Assembly: GCA_038131695.1 (NCBI GenBank)
Contig: JAYPQA010000031.1
Coordinates: forward strand, 1 to 64,000
Reading direction: 5' to 3'
DNA from: JADHLK01 sp038131695
GTDB lineage: Bacteria; Pseudomonadota; Alphaproteobacteria; Puniceispirillales; Puniceispirillaceae
DNA: 64,000 bases
In this document: positions 27,303 to 38,124 of the stretch, in pieces
Layout of the letters: each line of letters begins with the position of its first letter
Position numbering within the stretch: position 1 is the stretch's first letter
Notes under the pieces: generated by a model
What the model saw: the letters and a program-made list of their open reading frames with translations, nothing else
What the model was told of the DNA's origin: nothing
Database searches by the model: none
Position numbers and translations under genes: made by a program

Positions 27303-28582
27303 CGACAAGGATCGCATTTTTACCAATATCTATGGCTGGGGCGACGCCATGCTGGCCGGGGCCAGATCGCGCGGCGATTGGGATAATACAGCCGCTATTC
27401 TGGCGCGGGGCCATGACGCGATTATTGAGGAAGTCAAAGCCTCCGGCCTGCGCGGGCGCGGCGGGGCGGGTTTTCCGACCGGCCTGAAATGGTCTTTCAT
27501 GCCAAAGGAAGTCGGCGCACGGCCCCATTATCTGGTGGTCAATGCCGATGAATCAGAGCCCGGCACCTGCAAGGACCGGGATATTATCCGGCATGAGCCG
27601 CATAAATTGCTGGAAGGCTGTGTGGTGGCCGGCTTTGCCATGCGTGCCCAGGCGGCCTATATCTATATCCGCGGTGAATTTGTCAATGAAGCCAGAGTGT
27701 TGCAGGCTGCTATTGATGAAGCCTATGAAGCTGGTTTGCTGGGCAAGGATGCGGCTGGATCAGGCTGGCCCTTTGATATTTACCTGCATCGCGGGGCCGG
27801 GGCCTATATTTGCGGCGAGGAAACCGCGCTGCTGGAATCGCTGGAAGGGCGCAAGGGCCAGCCGCGGCTGAAGCCGCCTTTTCCGGCTGGTGTGGGCCTG
27901 TATGGCTGTCCGACCACGATCAATAATGTGGAATCGATTGCCGTAGCGCCGACGATCCTGCGCCGCGGTGGCAGCTGGTTTGCCGGGCTGGGCAAGGAAA
28001 ACAATACCGGAACCAAGCTGTTTTGCATCTCCGGTCATGTGAACAACCCCTGCAATGTCGAAGAAGAGATGGGGATTCCGCTGCGGGAGCTTTTGGAAAA
28101 GCACGCGGGCGGGGTGCGCGGTGGCTGGGATAATCTGCTGGCGGTGATCCCGGGCGGCTCCTCAACGCCGCTGATTACCCGCGAGGTCTGCGCCAGCATG
28201 ACGATGGATTTTGATGCGCTCAAAGAGGCGGGGTACCGGGCTGGGCACAGCCGGTATCATCGTGATGGATAAAAGCACTGATATTGTGCGGGCGATCAGC
28301 CGGATTTCCTATTTCTACAAGCATGAGAGCTGCGGGCAATGCACGCCCTGCCGCGAGGGAACCGGCTGGATGTTCCGGATGATGGACCGGATGGTGCGCG
28401 GCGAGGCCGAAGCCCATGAGATTGATACGCTCTGGGAGGTCACCAAACAGGTGGAAGGCCATACGATTTGCGCGCTGGGGGATGCGGCGGCCTGGCCTAT
28501 CCAGGGGCTGATCCGGCATTTCCGGCCAGAGCTGGAGCGGCGCATTGCGGCCCGGTCGGCTGTGGTGCGGGCCGCTGAGTAG
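27295..28582 (+). CDS. nuoF: NADH-quinone oxidoreductase subunit F, one frameshift
   Basis: 51-kDa-type subunit with NADH and FMN sites and cluster N3. The glycine-rich SGLRGRGGAGFPTGLKW and the FMN/NADH region GAYICGEETALLESLEGRKG are in the first frame. At the run of four G at 28230-28233 one surplus base shifts the frame. The rest follows in the second frame (GLGTAGIIVMDKSTDIVRAI) with the cluster motif ESCGQCTPCREGTGW. Restored length is about 429 residues. A homopolymer insertion in an essential operon gene, most likely a sequence error. Confidence 0.96.
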
Positions 28583-28598
28583 GAGAGGGAAGCCAGCC

Positions 28599-30659
28599 AT
28601 GCCAAAATTGACCGTCAATGGGATTGAGGTAGAGGTCGAGGCCGGGGCAACCGTGCTGCAGGCCTGTGAGGAAGCCGGTTTTGAGATTCCCCGCTTCTGC
28701 TATCATGAAAGGCTGTCGATTGCCGGCAATTGCCGGATGTGTCTGGTGGATATGGAGCGGGCCCCGAAACCGGTTGCCAGCTGTGCCATGCCAGCTGCCG
28801 ACGGGATGGCGATTGATACCCAGTCCGAGCGGGTGAAAAAAGCCCGCGAAGGGGTGATGGAATTCCTGCTGGCCAACCATCCGCTGGATTGCCCTATCTG
28901 TGATCAGGGCGGCGAGTGTGATCTCCAGGATCAGGCGATGGCCTTTGGCGGCGATGCCTCGCGCTATACGGAAAACAAGCGGGCGGTTGATGAAAAGCAT
29001 ATGGGCCCGCTGATCAAGACGGTGATGACCCGCTGTATCCATTGCACGCGCTGTGTGCGCTTTGCCACAGAGGTGGCCGGGGTGCCGGAGCTGGGCGCGA
29101 TTGGCCGCGGTGAGACAATGGAAATCACCACCTATCTGGAAAAGACGCTGGCCTCGGAATTATCGGCCAATGTGATTGATCTCTGTCCGGTTGGCGCGCT
29201 GACCAGCCAGCCCTATGCCTTTGTGTCGCGCCCGTGGGAGCTGAACAAGGTGGAATCAGTCGATGTGATGGATGCCCAGGGGGCCAATATCCGCATTGAT
29301 GCCAGGGGCGGCCAGGTTTTGCGGGTCTTGCCGCGCCTGAATGAGGCGGTGAATGAGGAATGGATTACTGACAAGGCCCGCTATGCGATTGATGGTTTGC
29401 GGCGGCAAAGGCTGGATCAGCCCTATCTGCGCGGAGCCGATGGCCGGCTGCACCCGGCCAGCTGGCCAGAGGCGCTGGAAGCCCTGCGGGCGGCGATAAA
29501 AAAGGCGCGGCCTTCCGGCATGGGCGCAATTATTGGCGATCAGCTGGATGCTGAGAGCATTTTTGCGGTGAAGACGCTGATGGACAAGCTGGGCAGCCCG
29601 AATCTGGATTGCCGTCAGGACGGGGCCAAGCTGGATGGCAAGCGGCGCGCCTCTTATCTGTTCAATTCGACGATTGCCGGTATTGATGAGGCAGATGCGC
29701 TGCTGATTATCGGCAGCAATCCAAGGCTGGAAGCGCCGGTGATGAATGCGCGGATCAGGCGGCGCTGGCTGAACTCGGATATCAAGATTGCCCATATCGG
29801 CCCGCAGATGGATGCGACCTACCCGTCCGAATGGCTGGGAGAGGAGGCAGATCTGCTGACCCGCCTCGCTGATGGCAGCCATCCCTTTGCCAAGGTTTTG
29901 CAACAGGCTGAGCGGCCCATGCTGATACTGGGCGGCGGGGCGTTGCGGCGGGCTGACGGGGCAGCTCTGCTGGGCAAGGCCCGCCAGATTGCCGAGCAGA
30001 CCGGCATGATTGGCAAGGGCTGGAATGGCTTTAATGTGCTGCATACCGCCGCCTCGCGGGTGGCCGGGCTGGATATTGGGGCGGTGCCGGGCAAGGGCGG
30101 TCTTTCAGCTGCCGATATGCTGGCGGCGGCGCAGGACGGGTCCTTAAAGCTGTTATGGCTGCTGGGGGCGGATGAGCTGGATATGAACGGGTTGGAGAAA
30201 TGCTTCACCGTCTATCAGGGCCATCATGGCGATGCCGGGGCGCACGCCGCTGATCTGGTTTTGCCGGCGGCCGCCTGGACCGAAAAGAACGGCCTGTATG
30301 TAAATTTTGAAGGGCGCGTGCAAGAGGGGCGGCGCGCTGTCTTTCCCCCGGGTGAGGCGCGTGAGGATTGGGCTATTATCCGCGCTTTGGCAGAATTGCT
30401 GGGCATCAATCTGGGCTTTGACAGCCAGGATGAGCTGCGCCAGATGCTGTGTGCCAGCCATCCGCATTTTGCCGATCTGGATGAGATCACCCCGGCGAAA
30501 TGGGCGAAATTCGGCTCCACTGCGCGCCTGAAGGGTGGCGTTATTGAGGCTGGGCTGACGGAATTTTACATGAGCTGTGCTATCAGCCGGGCTTCTGAGA
30601 CGATGGCCGCCTGTCGCAAGGCAGCCGCACAGTCGGAACCGGCACAGGCAGCGGAGTGA
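28599..30659 (+). CDS. nuoG: NADH-quinone oxidoreductase subunit G
   Basis: 75-kDa-type subunit carrying several iron-sulfur clusters. 686 residues from ATG 28599. The N-terminal [2Fe-2S] ligands are in FCYHERLSIAGNCRMCLV. A His/Cys cluster site is HPLDCPICDQGGECDLQD, and a [4Fe-4S] site is TRCIHCTRCVRFATEV with DLCPVGALTSQPYAF. A molybdopterin-oxidoreductase-like domain without cofactor function fills the C-terminal half. Intact. Confidence 0.98.
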   Translation: MPKLTVNGIEVEVEAGATVLQACEEAGFEIPRFCYHERLSIAGNCRMCLVDMERAPKPVASCAMPAADGMAIDTQSERVKKAREGVMEFLLANHPLDCPICDQGGECDLQDQAMAFGGDASRYTENKRAVDEKHMGPLIKTVMTRCIHCTRCVRFATEVAGVPELGAIGRGETMEITTYLEKTLASELSANVIDLCPVGALTSQPYAFVSRPWELNKVESVDVMDAQGANIRIDARGGQVLRVLPRLNEAVNEEWITDKARYAIDGLRRQRLDQPYLRGADGRLHPASWPEALEALRAAIKKARPSGMGAIIGDQLDAESIFAVKTLMDKLGSPNLDCRQDGAKLDGKRRASYLFNSTIAGIDEADALLIIGSNPRLEAPVMNARIRRRWLNSDIKIAHIGPQMDATYPSEWLGEEADLLTRLADGSHPFAKVLQQAERPMLILGGGALRRADGAALLGKARQIAEQTGMIGKGWNGFNVLHTAASRVAGLDIGAVPGKGGLSAADMLAAAQDGSLKLLWLLGADELDMNGLEKCFTVYQGHHGDAGAHAADLVLPAAAWTEKNGLYVNFEGRVQEGRRAVFPPGEAREDWAIIRALAELLGINLGFDSQDELRQMLCASHPHFADLDEITPAKWAKFGSTARLKGGVIEAGLTEFYMSCAISRASETMAACRKAAAQSEPAQAAE

Positions 30660-31686
30660 TGGGCATGACAGGCGAAATGATGCTGGATTATGCGTTGGAG
30701 CTGGGCTGGATTCTGATCCAGATATTGGCAATAGCGGTTCCGCTCCTGATCGGTGTCGCCTATCTGACCCTGGCGGAGCGGCGGGTTATCGGCCTGATGC
30801 AGCTGCGAAAAGGGCCGAATGTTGTTGGCCCGTTTGGCCTGTTGCAGCCTTTTGCCGATGCGCTGAAATTGTTGGCCAAGGAAACCATACTGCCAGCCGG
30901 GGCAGACAAGCCGGTCTTTTTGCTGGCCCCGATGCTGACCTTCTTGCTGGCGATGGTCGCCTGGGCGGTGATTCCGTTTGGTGACGGGCTGGTGCTGGCC
31001 GATATCAATGTCGGGATTTTGTATCTGTTCGCGATTTCCTCGCTGGGTGTTTATGGCATTATCATGGCCGGCTGGGCCAGCAATTCCAAATATGCCTTTT
31101 TGGGCGCTTTGCGCTCTGCTGCCCAGATGGTCTCTTATGAGGTGTCGATGGGGCTGGTGATTATCACGGTTCTGCTCTGTGTCGGCTCGCTGAACCTAAC
31201 GGCGATTATTGAGGCGCAGCGCGGCCTCTGGTTCTGCATACCGCTCTTCCCGATGTTTGTAGTGTTTTTCATCTCCACCCTGGCTGAGACGAACCGCGCG
31301 CCGTTTGATCTGCCGGAAGGGGAATCAGAGCTGGTCGCCGGGTATTTTGTGGAATATTCCTCGATGAGCTTTGCGCTGTTTTTCCTTGGTGAATATGCCA
31401 ATATGATTTTGATGAGCGGCATGACCACGGTTCTGTTTTTGGGGGGCTGGCTGCCGCCTTTTGATATCTGGCCGCTGAATCTGGTGCCGGGGCCGATCTG
31501 GTTTGTGCTGAAAATCTGCCTTGTTCTGTTTGTGTTTTTGTGGATGCGGGCGACGACGCCGCGCTATCGTTATGACCAGCTGATGCGGCTGGGCTGGAAG
31601 ATTTTCCTGCCTTTTACCCTCATTTGGGTGGTGCTGACCGCGGGCTTTTTGCTGGCGACCGGTTTTGCCGGTCTTTGCCGCAATAA
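30656..31686 (+). CDS. nuoH: NADH-quinone oxidoreductase subunit H, frame disturbed at the 3' end
   Basis: Membrane subunit at the junction of the arms, lining the quinone channel. The conserved LTLAERRVIGLMQLRKGPNV and ETNRAPFDLPEGESELVAGY are present across eight helices. The start is ATG 30656, overlapping the nuoG stop (ATG 30665 is an alternative). The frame does not stop where NuoH normally ends but continues into the nuoI start. A single-base shift near 31668 would give an ending SLPQ and the TAA at 31684-31686. I take that as the real end. Confidence 0.93.
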
Positions 31687-31705
31687 GCGGGCGGAAGGTT
31701 GGATC

Positions 31706-32196
31706 ATGTCACGTGCTGCTGTAAATGCAATCCGATCTTTTCTGCTGCTGGAGGTGCTGAAGGGCTGGCCCTGACCTTGAAATATTTTTTCAAGCCCAAG
31801 GTGACGCTGAATTACCCTTATGAAAAAGGGCCGATTTCCCCGCGTTTTCGCGGTGAACACGCACTGCGACGCTATCCCAATGGAGAGGAGCGCTGTATCG
31901 CCTGCAAGCTGTGTGAGGCGGTCTGCCCGGCGCAAGCCATCACCATTGAAGCTGAGCCGCGCGCGGACGGATCACGCCGCACAACCCGCTATGATATCGA
32001 CATGACCAAATGTATCTATTGCGGCTTTTGCCAGGAAGCCTGTCCGGTCGATGCGATTGTTGAGGGGCCGAATTTTGAATTCGCGACCGAGACCCGCGAA
32101 GAGCTGTTCTATGACAAGGACAAGCTGCTGGCCAATGGCGACCGCTGGGAGGGCGAAATCGCCCGCAATCTGGCTGCGGATGCCAGGTGGCGCTAG
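31706..32196 (+). CDS. nuoI: NADH-quinone oxidoreductase subunit I, one frameshift
   Basis: Ferredoxin-like subunit carrying clusters N6a and N6b. ATG 31706 follows GGAAGG. The first frame gives MSRAAVNAIRSFLLLEVLKG, then one base is missing in the GGG at 31762-31764. The second frame continues LALTLKYFFKPKVTLNYPYE. Two [4Fe-4S] motifs are CIACKLCEAVCP and CIYCGFCQEACP. About 163 residues when restored. Confidence 0.95.
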
Positions 32197-32217
32197 GAAC
32201 GGGCGGGGGATAGCAAG

Positions 32218-32853
32218 ATGATTGAGAGCCTGTTTTTCTATCTGTTCGCTGGTGTGTGCTGCCTGTCCGGGCTGATGGTGATTTCTGCGCGCAACCCGGT
32301 GCATTCGGTATTGTTTCTGATTCTGGCCTTTTTCAACTCGGCTGGCCTGTTTGTTGCTGCTGGGGCAGAGTTTTTGGCGATGCTTGTTGGTGGTTGTTCT
32401 ATGTTGGGGCGGTCGCGGTGCTGTTCTTGTTTGTGGTGATGATGCTGGATATCAATATTGATGAGCTGCGCCAGGGTTTAAACCGCTATTTGCCGTTGGG
32501 GCTGGTGGTGGGATTGGGCTGATTGCTTGAATTGTGATCGCCTTTTTAAGCGTCGATGCGCTGCAGCCAATGCTCCGGCCATTGGCCACGAGATCAGCAA
32601 TACACGGGCGATTGGGGCGGGTGCTTTATACCGATTATATCTATCTGTTCCAGCTGGCTGGGCTGATTCTGCTGGTGGCGATGGTGGGGGCGATTGCGCT
32701 GACCCTGCGCCGCCGCAGCGGGGTGCGCCGCCAGAATATTGCCGAACAGAATGCCCGCCGGCGCGAAGAAACGGTGGCAGTGGTCACGGTCGCCAGCCGG
32801 GCCGGTCTAAAGAAACCCGCACGGTCAAAAGCTGCAATATGGGGAGATTATAA
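32218..32853 (+). CDS. nuoJ: NADH-quinone oxidoreductase subunit J, several frameshifts
   Basis: Membrane subunit of the proton-pumping arm. The start MIESLFFYLFAGVCCLSGLM and ISARNPVHSVLFLILAFFNS are in one frame. YVGAVAVLFLFVVMMLDINI follows in a second after indels near 32385-32400. YTDYIYLFQLAGLILLVAMV and GAIALTLRRRSGVRRQNIAE are in a third after breaks near 32515-32525 and 32625. At least three or four single-base changes are needed. The position between nuoI and nuoK and the order of the fragments leave no doubt about identity. Confidence 0.88.
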
Positions 32854-33160
32854 TGGAGATATTTCGCGCTTCATTATCTGATGGTCGGGGCAATCCTTTT
32901 GTTTCGGGGTGCTGGGCATTTTTCTGAACCGCAAGAATGTGATCACGATTTTGATGTCGATTGAGCTGATTTTGCTTTCGGTCAATATCAATCTGGTGGC
33001 CTTTTCCACCCATGCCGGGGATTTGACCGGCCAGATTTTCGCGCTGTTTATCCTGACTGTTGCGGCAGCCGAGGCGGCGATTGGTCTGGCTATTCTGGTG
33101 ATTTATTTCCGCAATCGCGGCTCTATCGCGGTTGAGGATATCAATATGATGAAAGGCTAG
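32853..33160 (+). CDS. nuoK: NADH-quinone oxidoreductase subunit K, frameshifted near the start
   Basis: Small three-helix proton-channel subunit. ATG 32853 begins MEIF; the expected HYLMVGAIL segment is in a different frame, and from about 32909 the frame GVLGIFLNRKNVITILMSIE through FRNRGSIAVEDINMMKG is clean. About 102 residues with two indels at 32870-32908. ELILLSVNINLVAF carries the conserved glutamate. Confidence 0.9.
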
Positions 33161-33171
33161 GGGGCAGGGAT

Positions 33172-35099
33172 TTGCTGTATTCTGCGCTTGTATTTTTGCC
33201 GCTCGCCGGGGCGGTGCTGGCCGGTCTGGTCTCCATCTGGGGGCGGCATGGGCTGGCCTCCAGCTTTGCGGTCTGACTGGGGTTGTGCTATCCATTGATT
33301 GCTGGCTGGATTGCCTTTTGGCAGGTTGCGATAGGTGGGCAACCGGTCACGTCTATTTGGCCAGATGGATTGTTTGGGGGATTTTGCTGCCAGCTGGGCG
33401 CTTCGTTATGATACGCTGACCGCGGTGATGGTGATTGTGGTGACCACGGTTTCTCCTGGTTCATATTTATTCGCTCGGCTATATGAGCCATGATCCCGGA
33501 CGCGGGCGTTTCATGGCCTATCTCAGCCTGTTCACCTTTGCCATGCTGATGCTGGTTACGGCAGATAATCTGGTGCAGCTGTTTTTTGGCTGGGAAGGGG
33601 TCGGGGTGGCCTCTTACCTGCTGATCGGTTTTTGGTATCACAAGCCCAGCGCACATGAAGCGGCGATGAAAGCCTTTGTGGTGAACCGGGTCGGGGATTT
33701 TGGCTTCGCGCTCGGTATTCTGGCGGTCTTTGCGCTGTTTGGCGCGGTCTCCTTTGACGAAATTTTTGTGGCCGCCCCGGAATTTGTTAATGTCAGTGTT
33801 GCGTTTCTGGGGGTTCAGATTCCGGCACTGGAGCTGGTATCGGTGCTGCTCTTTATCGGGGCGATGGGAAAATCTGCCCAGCTGGGCCTGCATACCTGGC
33901 TGCCCGATGCGATGGAGGGGCCGACCCCGGTTTCCGCCCTTATTCACGCCGCAACCATGGTCACGGCCGGGGTCTTTATGGTGTGCCGCCTGTCCCCGGT
34001 GATTGAATATGCGCCCTTTGCGCTGGACCTGATTACCGTTGTTGGCGCGCTGACTGCGATTTTTGCCGCGACGGTCGGGATGACCCAATTTGATATTAAG
34101 CGGGTGATTGCCTATTCCACCTGCTCGCAGCTCGGCTATATGTTTTTTGCAGCTGGTGTGTCTGCCTATCCGGCGGCGATGTTCCATCTGACCACACACG
34201 CTTTTTTCAAGGCGCTGCTGTTTTTGGGGGCAGGCTCGGTTATCCATGCGCTGTCGGATGAACAGGATTTGCGCAATATGGGCGGTATCTGGAAACAGGT
34301 GCCGGTCACCTATGCGATGATGTGGATAGGCTCGCTGGCGCTGGCCGGGTTCCCGTTTTTTGCCGGTTTTTATTCCAAGGATATGATTTTGGAAGCCGCC
34401 TGGGGCGCGCATACCGGCGTCGGACAGATGGCCTTTTGGCTGGGCTGTGCGGCGGCTTTGCTGACAGCCTTTTACAGCTGGCGTCTGTTGATTTTGGCTT
34501 TTCATGGCACGCCGCGCGCGTCCAAAGAGGCGATGGATCATTTGCATGAATCGCCCGGCGTGATGCTCTGGCCGCTCTTGCCGCTGGCTATCGGGGCGGT
34601 GCTGGCAGGCTGGCTGGGCTATGAGCTGTTTGTCGGCCATGACATGGCGCGTTTCTGGGGCGATTCCCTGTTGATATTGCCTGAGCATGGGGCGATGGAA
34701 GCTGCGCATCATGTGCCGCTTTGGGTAAAGTTGCTGCCGGTTGTTCTGGCGGCTGCCGGGGTTGTTGGTGCGGTGATTGCCTATGTGCTGATACCGGGTC
34801 TGCCGGGCAGATTGGCTGAGGCCTTTGCCCCGCTCTACCGCTTCTTGTTCCATAAATGGTATTTTGATGAGCTGTATGACCGGGTGTTTGTGCAGCCAGC
34901 TGTGCGGCTGGGACATCAATTCTGGCAACGCGGCGACCGGGCGGTGATTGACGGGCTGGGGCCGGATGGGATTTCTGCGCTGGTGATGCGGCTGTCCGGC
35001 CAGCTGGCCCGTCTGCAGACCGGTTTTGTCTATCATTATGCCTTTGCCATGCTGGTGGGCCTTGTGGTTTTGCTCAGCTGGTATTTCAGCGGGTTTTAG
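33172..35099 (+). CDS. nuoL: NADH-quinone oxidoreductase subunit L, N-terminal frameshifts
   Basis: Distal antiporter-like proton-pumping subunit with the long lateral helix. The first helix, LLYSALVFLPLAGAVLAGLV from TTG 33172, is followed by several indels to about 33480. Pieces such as AGWIAFWQVAIGGQPV and LRYDTLTAVMVIVVTTV lie in different frames. From HDPGRGRFMAYLSLFTFAML the frame is clean to the stop: FFGWEGVGVASYLLIGFWYH, MGKSAQLGLHTWLPDAMEGP, TPVSALIHAATMVTAGVF. Restored length is about 642 residues. Start codon uncertain. Confidence 0.93.
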
Positions 35100-35111
35100 G
35101 GGGAAGACAGG

Positions 35112-36614
35112 ATGCTGTCCGATTGGCCAATTTTGTCATTGCTCACCTTTCTGCCGCTGGCAGGGGTGCTGTTCTTGTTGCTGATCCGCGGGGATGATCA
35201 GACGGTTTCCACCAATAGCCGGCTGGTTGCGCTCTGGGTATCGGGCTTTATTTTCTTTGTCTCGCTCTATTTGTATTTTGCCTTTGATCCGGCCCAGCCC
35301 GGCTATCAGTTTGAGGAGCAGGCCAGCTGGATAAAGGGCGGCGGTATCAACTATCATATGGGGGTGGATGGTATTTCCATGCCCTTTATCCTGCTCGCTA
35401 CTTTCCTGACTCCCTTATCCATTCTGGCCAGCTGGTCAATCAAGCACCGGGTGCGCGACTATATGATCGCCTTTCTGGTGCTGGAGACGATGATGATCGG
35501 TATGTTCGCCTCGCTGGATATGCTGATGTTCTATCTGTTCTTTGAAGGGGTTTTGATCCCGATGTTCCTGATTATCGGGGTCTGGGGCGGGCCGCGCCGG
35601 GTTTATGCGGCGTTCAAATTCTTCCTCTACACGCTGGCGGGATCGGTCTTGATGCTGGTCTGCATGATGGCCATGTTTGTGCAGGAAGGGACCACAGATA
35701 TCCCGGCCCTGCAGCTGGCCAGCTTTGCCCCGGCCTTGCAATTCTGGCTGTTTCTGGGCTTTTTTGCCTCCTTTGCTGTCAAGGTGCCGATGTGGCCGGT
35801 GCATACCTGGCTGCCTGATGCCCATGTTGAGGCCCCGACGGCCGGCTCGATGATTCTGGCCGGTGTGCTGCTGAAGATGGGCGGTTATGGCTTTATCCGG
35901 TTCTCGTTGCCGATGTTTCCGGATGCGTCAGCCTTTTTTGCGCCCTATATTTTTGCCCTGTCCGTGATCGCGGTGATCTATACCTCGCTGGTTGCGCTGG
36001 CCCAGTCAGACATGAAAAAGCTGATTGCCTATTCCTCGGTCGCGCATATGGGGTTTGTGACGATTGGCATTTTTTCCTTTACCGAGCAAGGGCTGTCCGG
36101 GGCGATGTTCCAGATGATCAGTCACGGGCTGGTCTCGGCAGCGCTGTTTTTCTGTGTCGGGGTGGTTTATGACCGGCTGCATACCAGAGAGATTAAGGCC
36201 TATGGCGGGGTAGCGGATGTGATGCCGCGCTATGCAGCCTGGTTTATGCTGATGATGCTGGCCTCGGTCGGGCTGCCTGGCACCTCTGGTTTTGTGGGTG
36301 AGATGCTGGTGCTGGTTGGGGCCTGGCAGGCGTCCGGGCTGACCGCTGTGCTGGCCGCGACCGGGCTGATATTGGGGGCGGTTTATATGCTGTGGCTCTA
36401 TCGGCGGGTGGTGTTTGGCCGGGCAGAGAGCCAGGCGGTGCTGGAAATGGCCCCGCTGGCCCGCCGTGAGGTGATGATTTTTGTGCCGCTGGCGCTGTTC
36501 GTGATTTGGCTGGGCGTGTTTCCGGCCTTGCTGCTGGATGTGATGAATCCGCTGATTGCCCAGATGATCAGCCAGCTGGGCAGCCTGGCCCCGGCCAGTG
36601 CGAAAGCCTTTTAG
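35112..36614 (+). CDS. nuoM: NADH-quinone oxidoreductase subunit M
   Basis: Antiporter-like proton-pumping subunit, 500 residues, about 14 membrane helices. Signature parts: YHMGVDGISMPFILLATFLT, FFEGVLIPMFLIIGVWGG, VPMWPVHTWLPDAHVEAPTA and SDMKKLIAYSSVAHMGFVTI. The frame is intact, in contrast to the indel-rich nuoH-L stretch just upstream. Confidence 0.98.
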   Translation: MLSDWPILSLLTFLPLAGVLFLLLIRGDDQTVSTNSRLVALWVSGFIFFVSLYLYFAFDPAQPGYQFEEQASWIKGGGINYHMGVDGISMPFILLATFLTPLSILASWSIKHRVRDYMIAFLVLETMMIGMFASLDMLMFYLFFEGVLIPMFLIIGVWGGPRRVYAAFKFFLYTLAGSVLMLVCMMAMFVQEGTTDIPALQLASFAPALQFWLFLGFFASFAVKVPMWPVHTWLPDAHVEAPTAGSMILAGVLLKMGGYGFIRFSLPMFPDASAFFAPYIFALSVIAVIYTSLVALAQSDMKKLIAYSSVAHMGFVTIGIFSFTEQGLSGAMFQMISHGLVSAALFFCVGVVYDRLHTREIKAYGGVADVMPRYAAWFMLMMLASVGLPGTSGFVGEMLVLVGAWQASGLTAVLAATGLILGAVYMLWLYRRVVFGRAESQAVLEMAPLARREVMIFVPLALFVIWLGVFPALLLDVMNPLIAQMISQLGSLAPASAKAF

Positions 36615-36628
36615 GGAGCGAGAGGAAC

Positions 36629-38119
36629 ATGGCTTTTTCTGCAAATGACTGGATTGCCTTCCTGCCAGAGACCATTCTGGTGCTGTTTGCCCTTGTGGTA
36701 ACCTTGCTGGCTGCCTGGGCCGGAGATAATCCAAAAGGGCGCCAGCTGGTTCGCCAGACGGTGCTGCTGGCCTATGCGCTGGCTCTGGTGGCGGTGATGG
36801 TTGGCCAGCCGGAGCGCACGGAGCTTTTTAACGGCCTGTTTGTGGCTGGCGGTGTGCTCAGCTGGTTTAAGGGGCTGGTGCTGGCGGGTGCGTTTGCGGC
36901 TGGCTGGATGACCACGCAAAAATGGGATGAGGGGGTTGAGCGGGCTGAATATCCGCTGCTGGTCTTGCTGGCCAGCCTGGGTATGTGCCTGATGATTTCC
37001 GCCAATGATTTGATGGCGCTCTATATGGGGCTGGAGCTGCAATCGCTGCCGCTATTCGTGATAGCGGCAATGCGCACCCGCTCGCTGAAATCCTCTGAGG
37101 CAGGGCTGAAATATTTTCTGCTGGGCGCGCTGTCTTCCGGGATGCTGCTTTACGGGGCTTCGCTGATTTATGGCTTTGTCGGCACCACCAGCTTTGCCGG
37201 CATTGCCGAGACGCTGGCGGCTGGCCCGGCCTCGGCCGGGGTGACAGTGGGGCTGGTTTTCCTGCTGTCCGGCTTGGCTTTCAAAATATCTGCCGCCCCC
37301 TTTCATATGTGGACACCGGATGTCTATGAAGGGGCCCCAACGCCGGTGACGGCCCTGTTCGCCATTGCTCCGAAAGTGGCCGCGATGGCCCTGCTGCTCA
37401 GCGTCACGCATTACGCCTTTGGCCCGATAGCCGCGCAATGGTCGCAAGTGCTGGTCGCGCTGTCTGTTGCCTCTATGCTGGTTGGGGCGTTCGGGGCGTT
37501 GCGCCAGACAGATATCAAGCGGATGATGGCTTATTCCTCTATAGCCCATATGGGCTATGCGCTGATCGGGCTGGCCGCTGGCACAGCAGAAGGGGCCAGC
37601 GGGGTGCTGATCTATATGACGACCTATCTGGTTATGGGGGCTGGGTCCTTTGCCATTATCATGTCGATGCGCCGGGACGAGACCCCGGTGCAGAAGATCA
37701 GTGATCTGGCAGGCGCGTCCAGCACGCATCCGCTGCTGGCAGCCGGTATGATGCTGGTGATGTTTTCCATGGCCGGAATCCCGCCCTTGGCCGGCTTTTT
37801 TGGCAAATGGTATGTGTTTGTTGCGGCGGTCAATGCCGGGCTGATCCCGCTGGCGGTTATTGGCGTGCTGGCCTCAGTGGTCGGGGCTTTTTATTATTTG
37901 CGGATTATCCGGCTGATGTATTTTCAAGAGCCGGATGAGACCCTTGATCACGGGATGCCGCGCCAGAACCAGGCAGTTTTGCTGGCTTCCCTGGCGGTGA
38001 TAGTGCTGTTTGTGTTTGCCATTGGTCCGCTGCGCGACTATGCCAGCCAGGCGGTGCAAGAGCTGACCGGCAATCTGGCCGTTTATTCTGCCGTCTCTTC
38101 TGCCAGCTATTCTGGGTGA
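36629..38119 (+). CDS. nuoN: NADH-quinone oxidoreductase subunit N
   Basis: Third antiporter-like subunit and last nuo gene. 496 residues from ATG 36629, preceded by GAGAGGAA. The motifs LELQSLPLFVIAAM, KISAAPFHMWTPDVYEGAPT, DIKRMMAYSSIAHMGYALIG and MAGIPPLAGFFGKWYVFVAA identify it. The stop overlaps a possible GTG start of birA, so the operon probably continues into cofactor genes. Confidence 0.98.
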   Translation: MAFSANDWIAFLPETILVLFALVVTLLAAWAGDNPKGRQLVRQTVLLAYALALVAVMVGQPERTELFNGLFVAGGVLSWFKGLVLAGAFAAGWMTTQKWDEGVERAEYPLLVLLASLGMCLMISANDLMALYMGLELQSLPLFVIAAMRTRSLKSSEAGLKYFLLGALSSGMLLYGASLIYGFVGTTSFAGIAETLAAGPASAGVTVGLVFLLSGLAFKISAAPFHMWTPDVYEGAPTPVTALFAIAPKVAAMALLLSVTHYAFGPIAAQWSQVLVALSVASMLVGAFGALRQTDIKRMMAYSSIAHMGYALIGLAAGTAEGASGVLIYMTTYLVMGAGSFAIIMSMRRDETPVQKISDLAGASSTHPLLAAGMMLVMFSMAGIPPLAGFFGKWYVFVAAVNAGLIPLAVIGVLASVVGAFYYLRIIRLMYFQEPDETLDHGMPRQNQAVLLASLAVIVLFVFAIGPLRDYASQAVQELTGNLAVYSAVSSASYSG

Positions 38120-38124
38120 GAACC

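Noticed and set aside
30656..31774. A NuoH-NuoI fusion protein
   Set aside because: The shared frame is produced by one indel near 31668 and another at 31762; a proper nuoH stop and a nuoI ATG with ribosome site lie between them.
32256..32881. Novel small membrane proteins within the nuo operon
   Set aside because: The fragments align in order with NuoJ once single-base indels are allowed.
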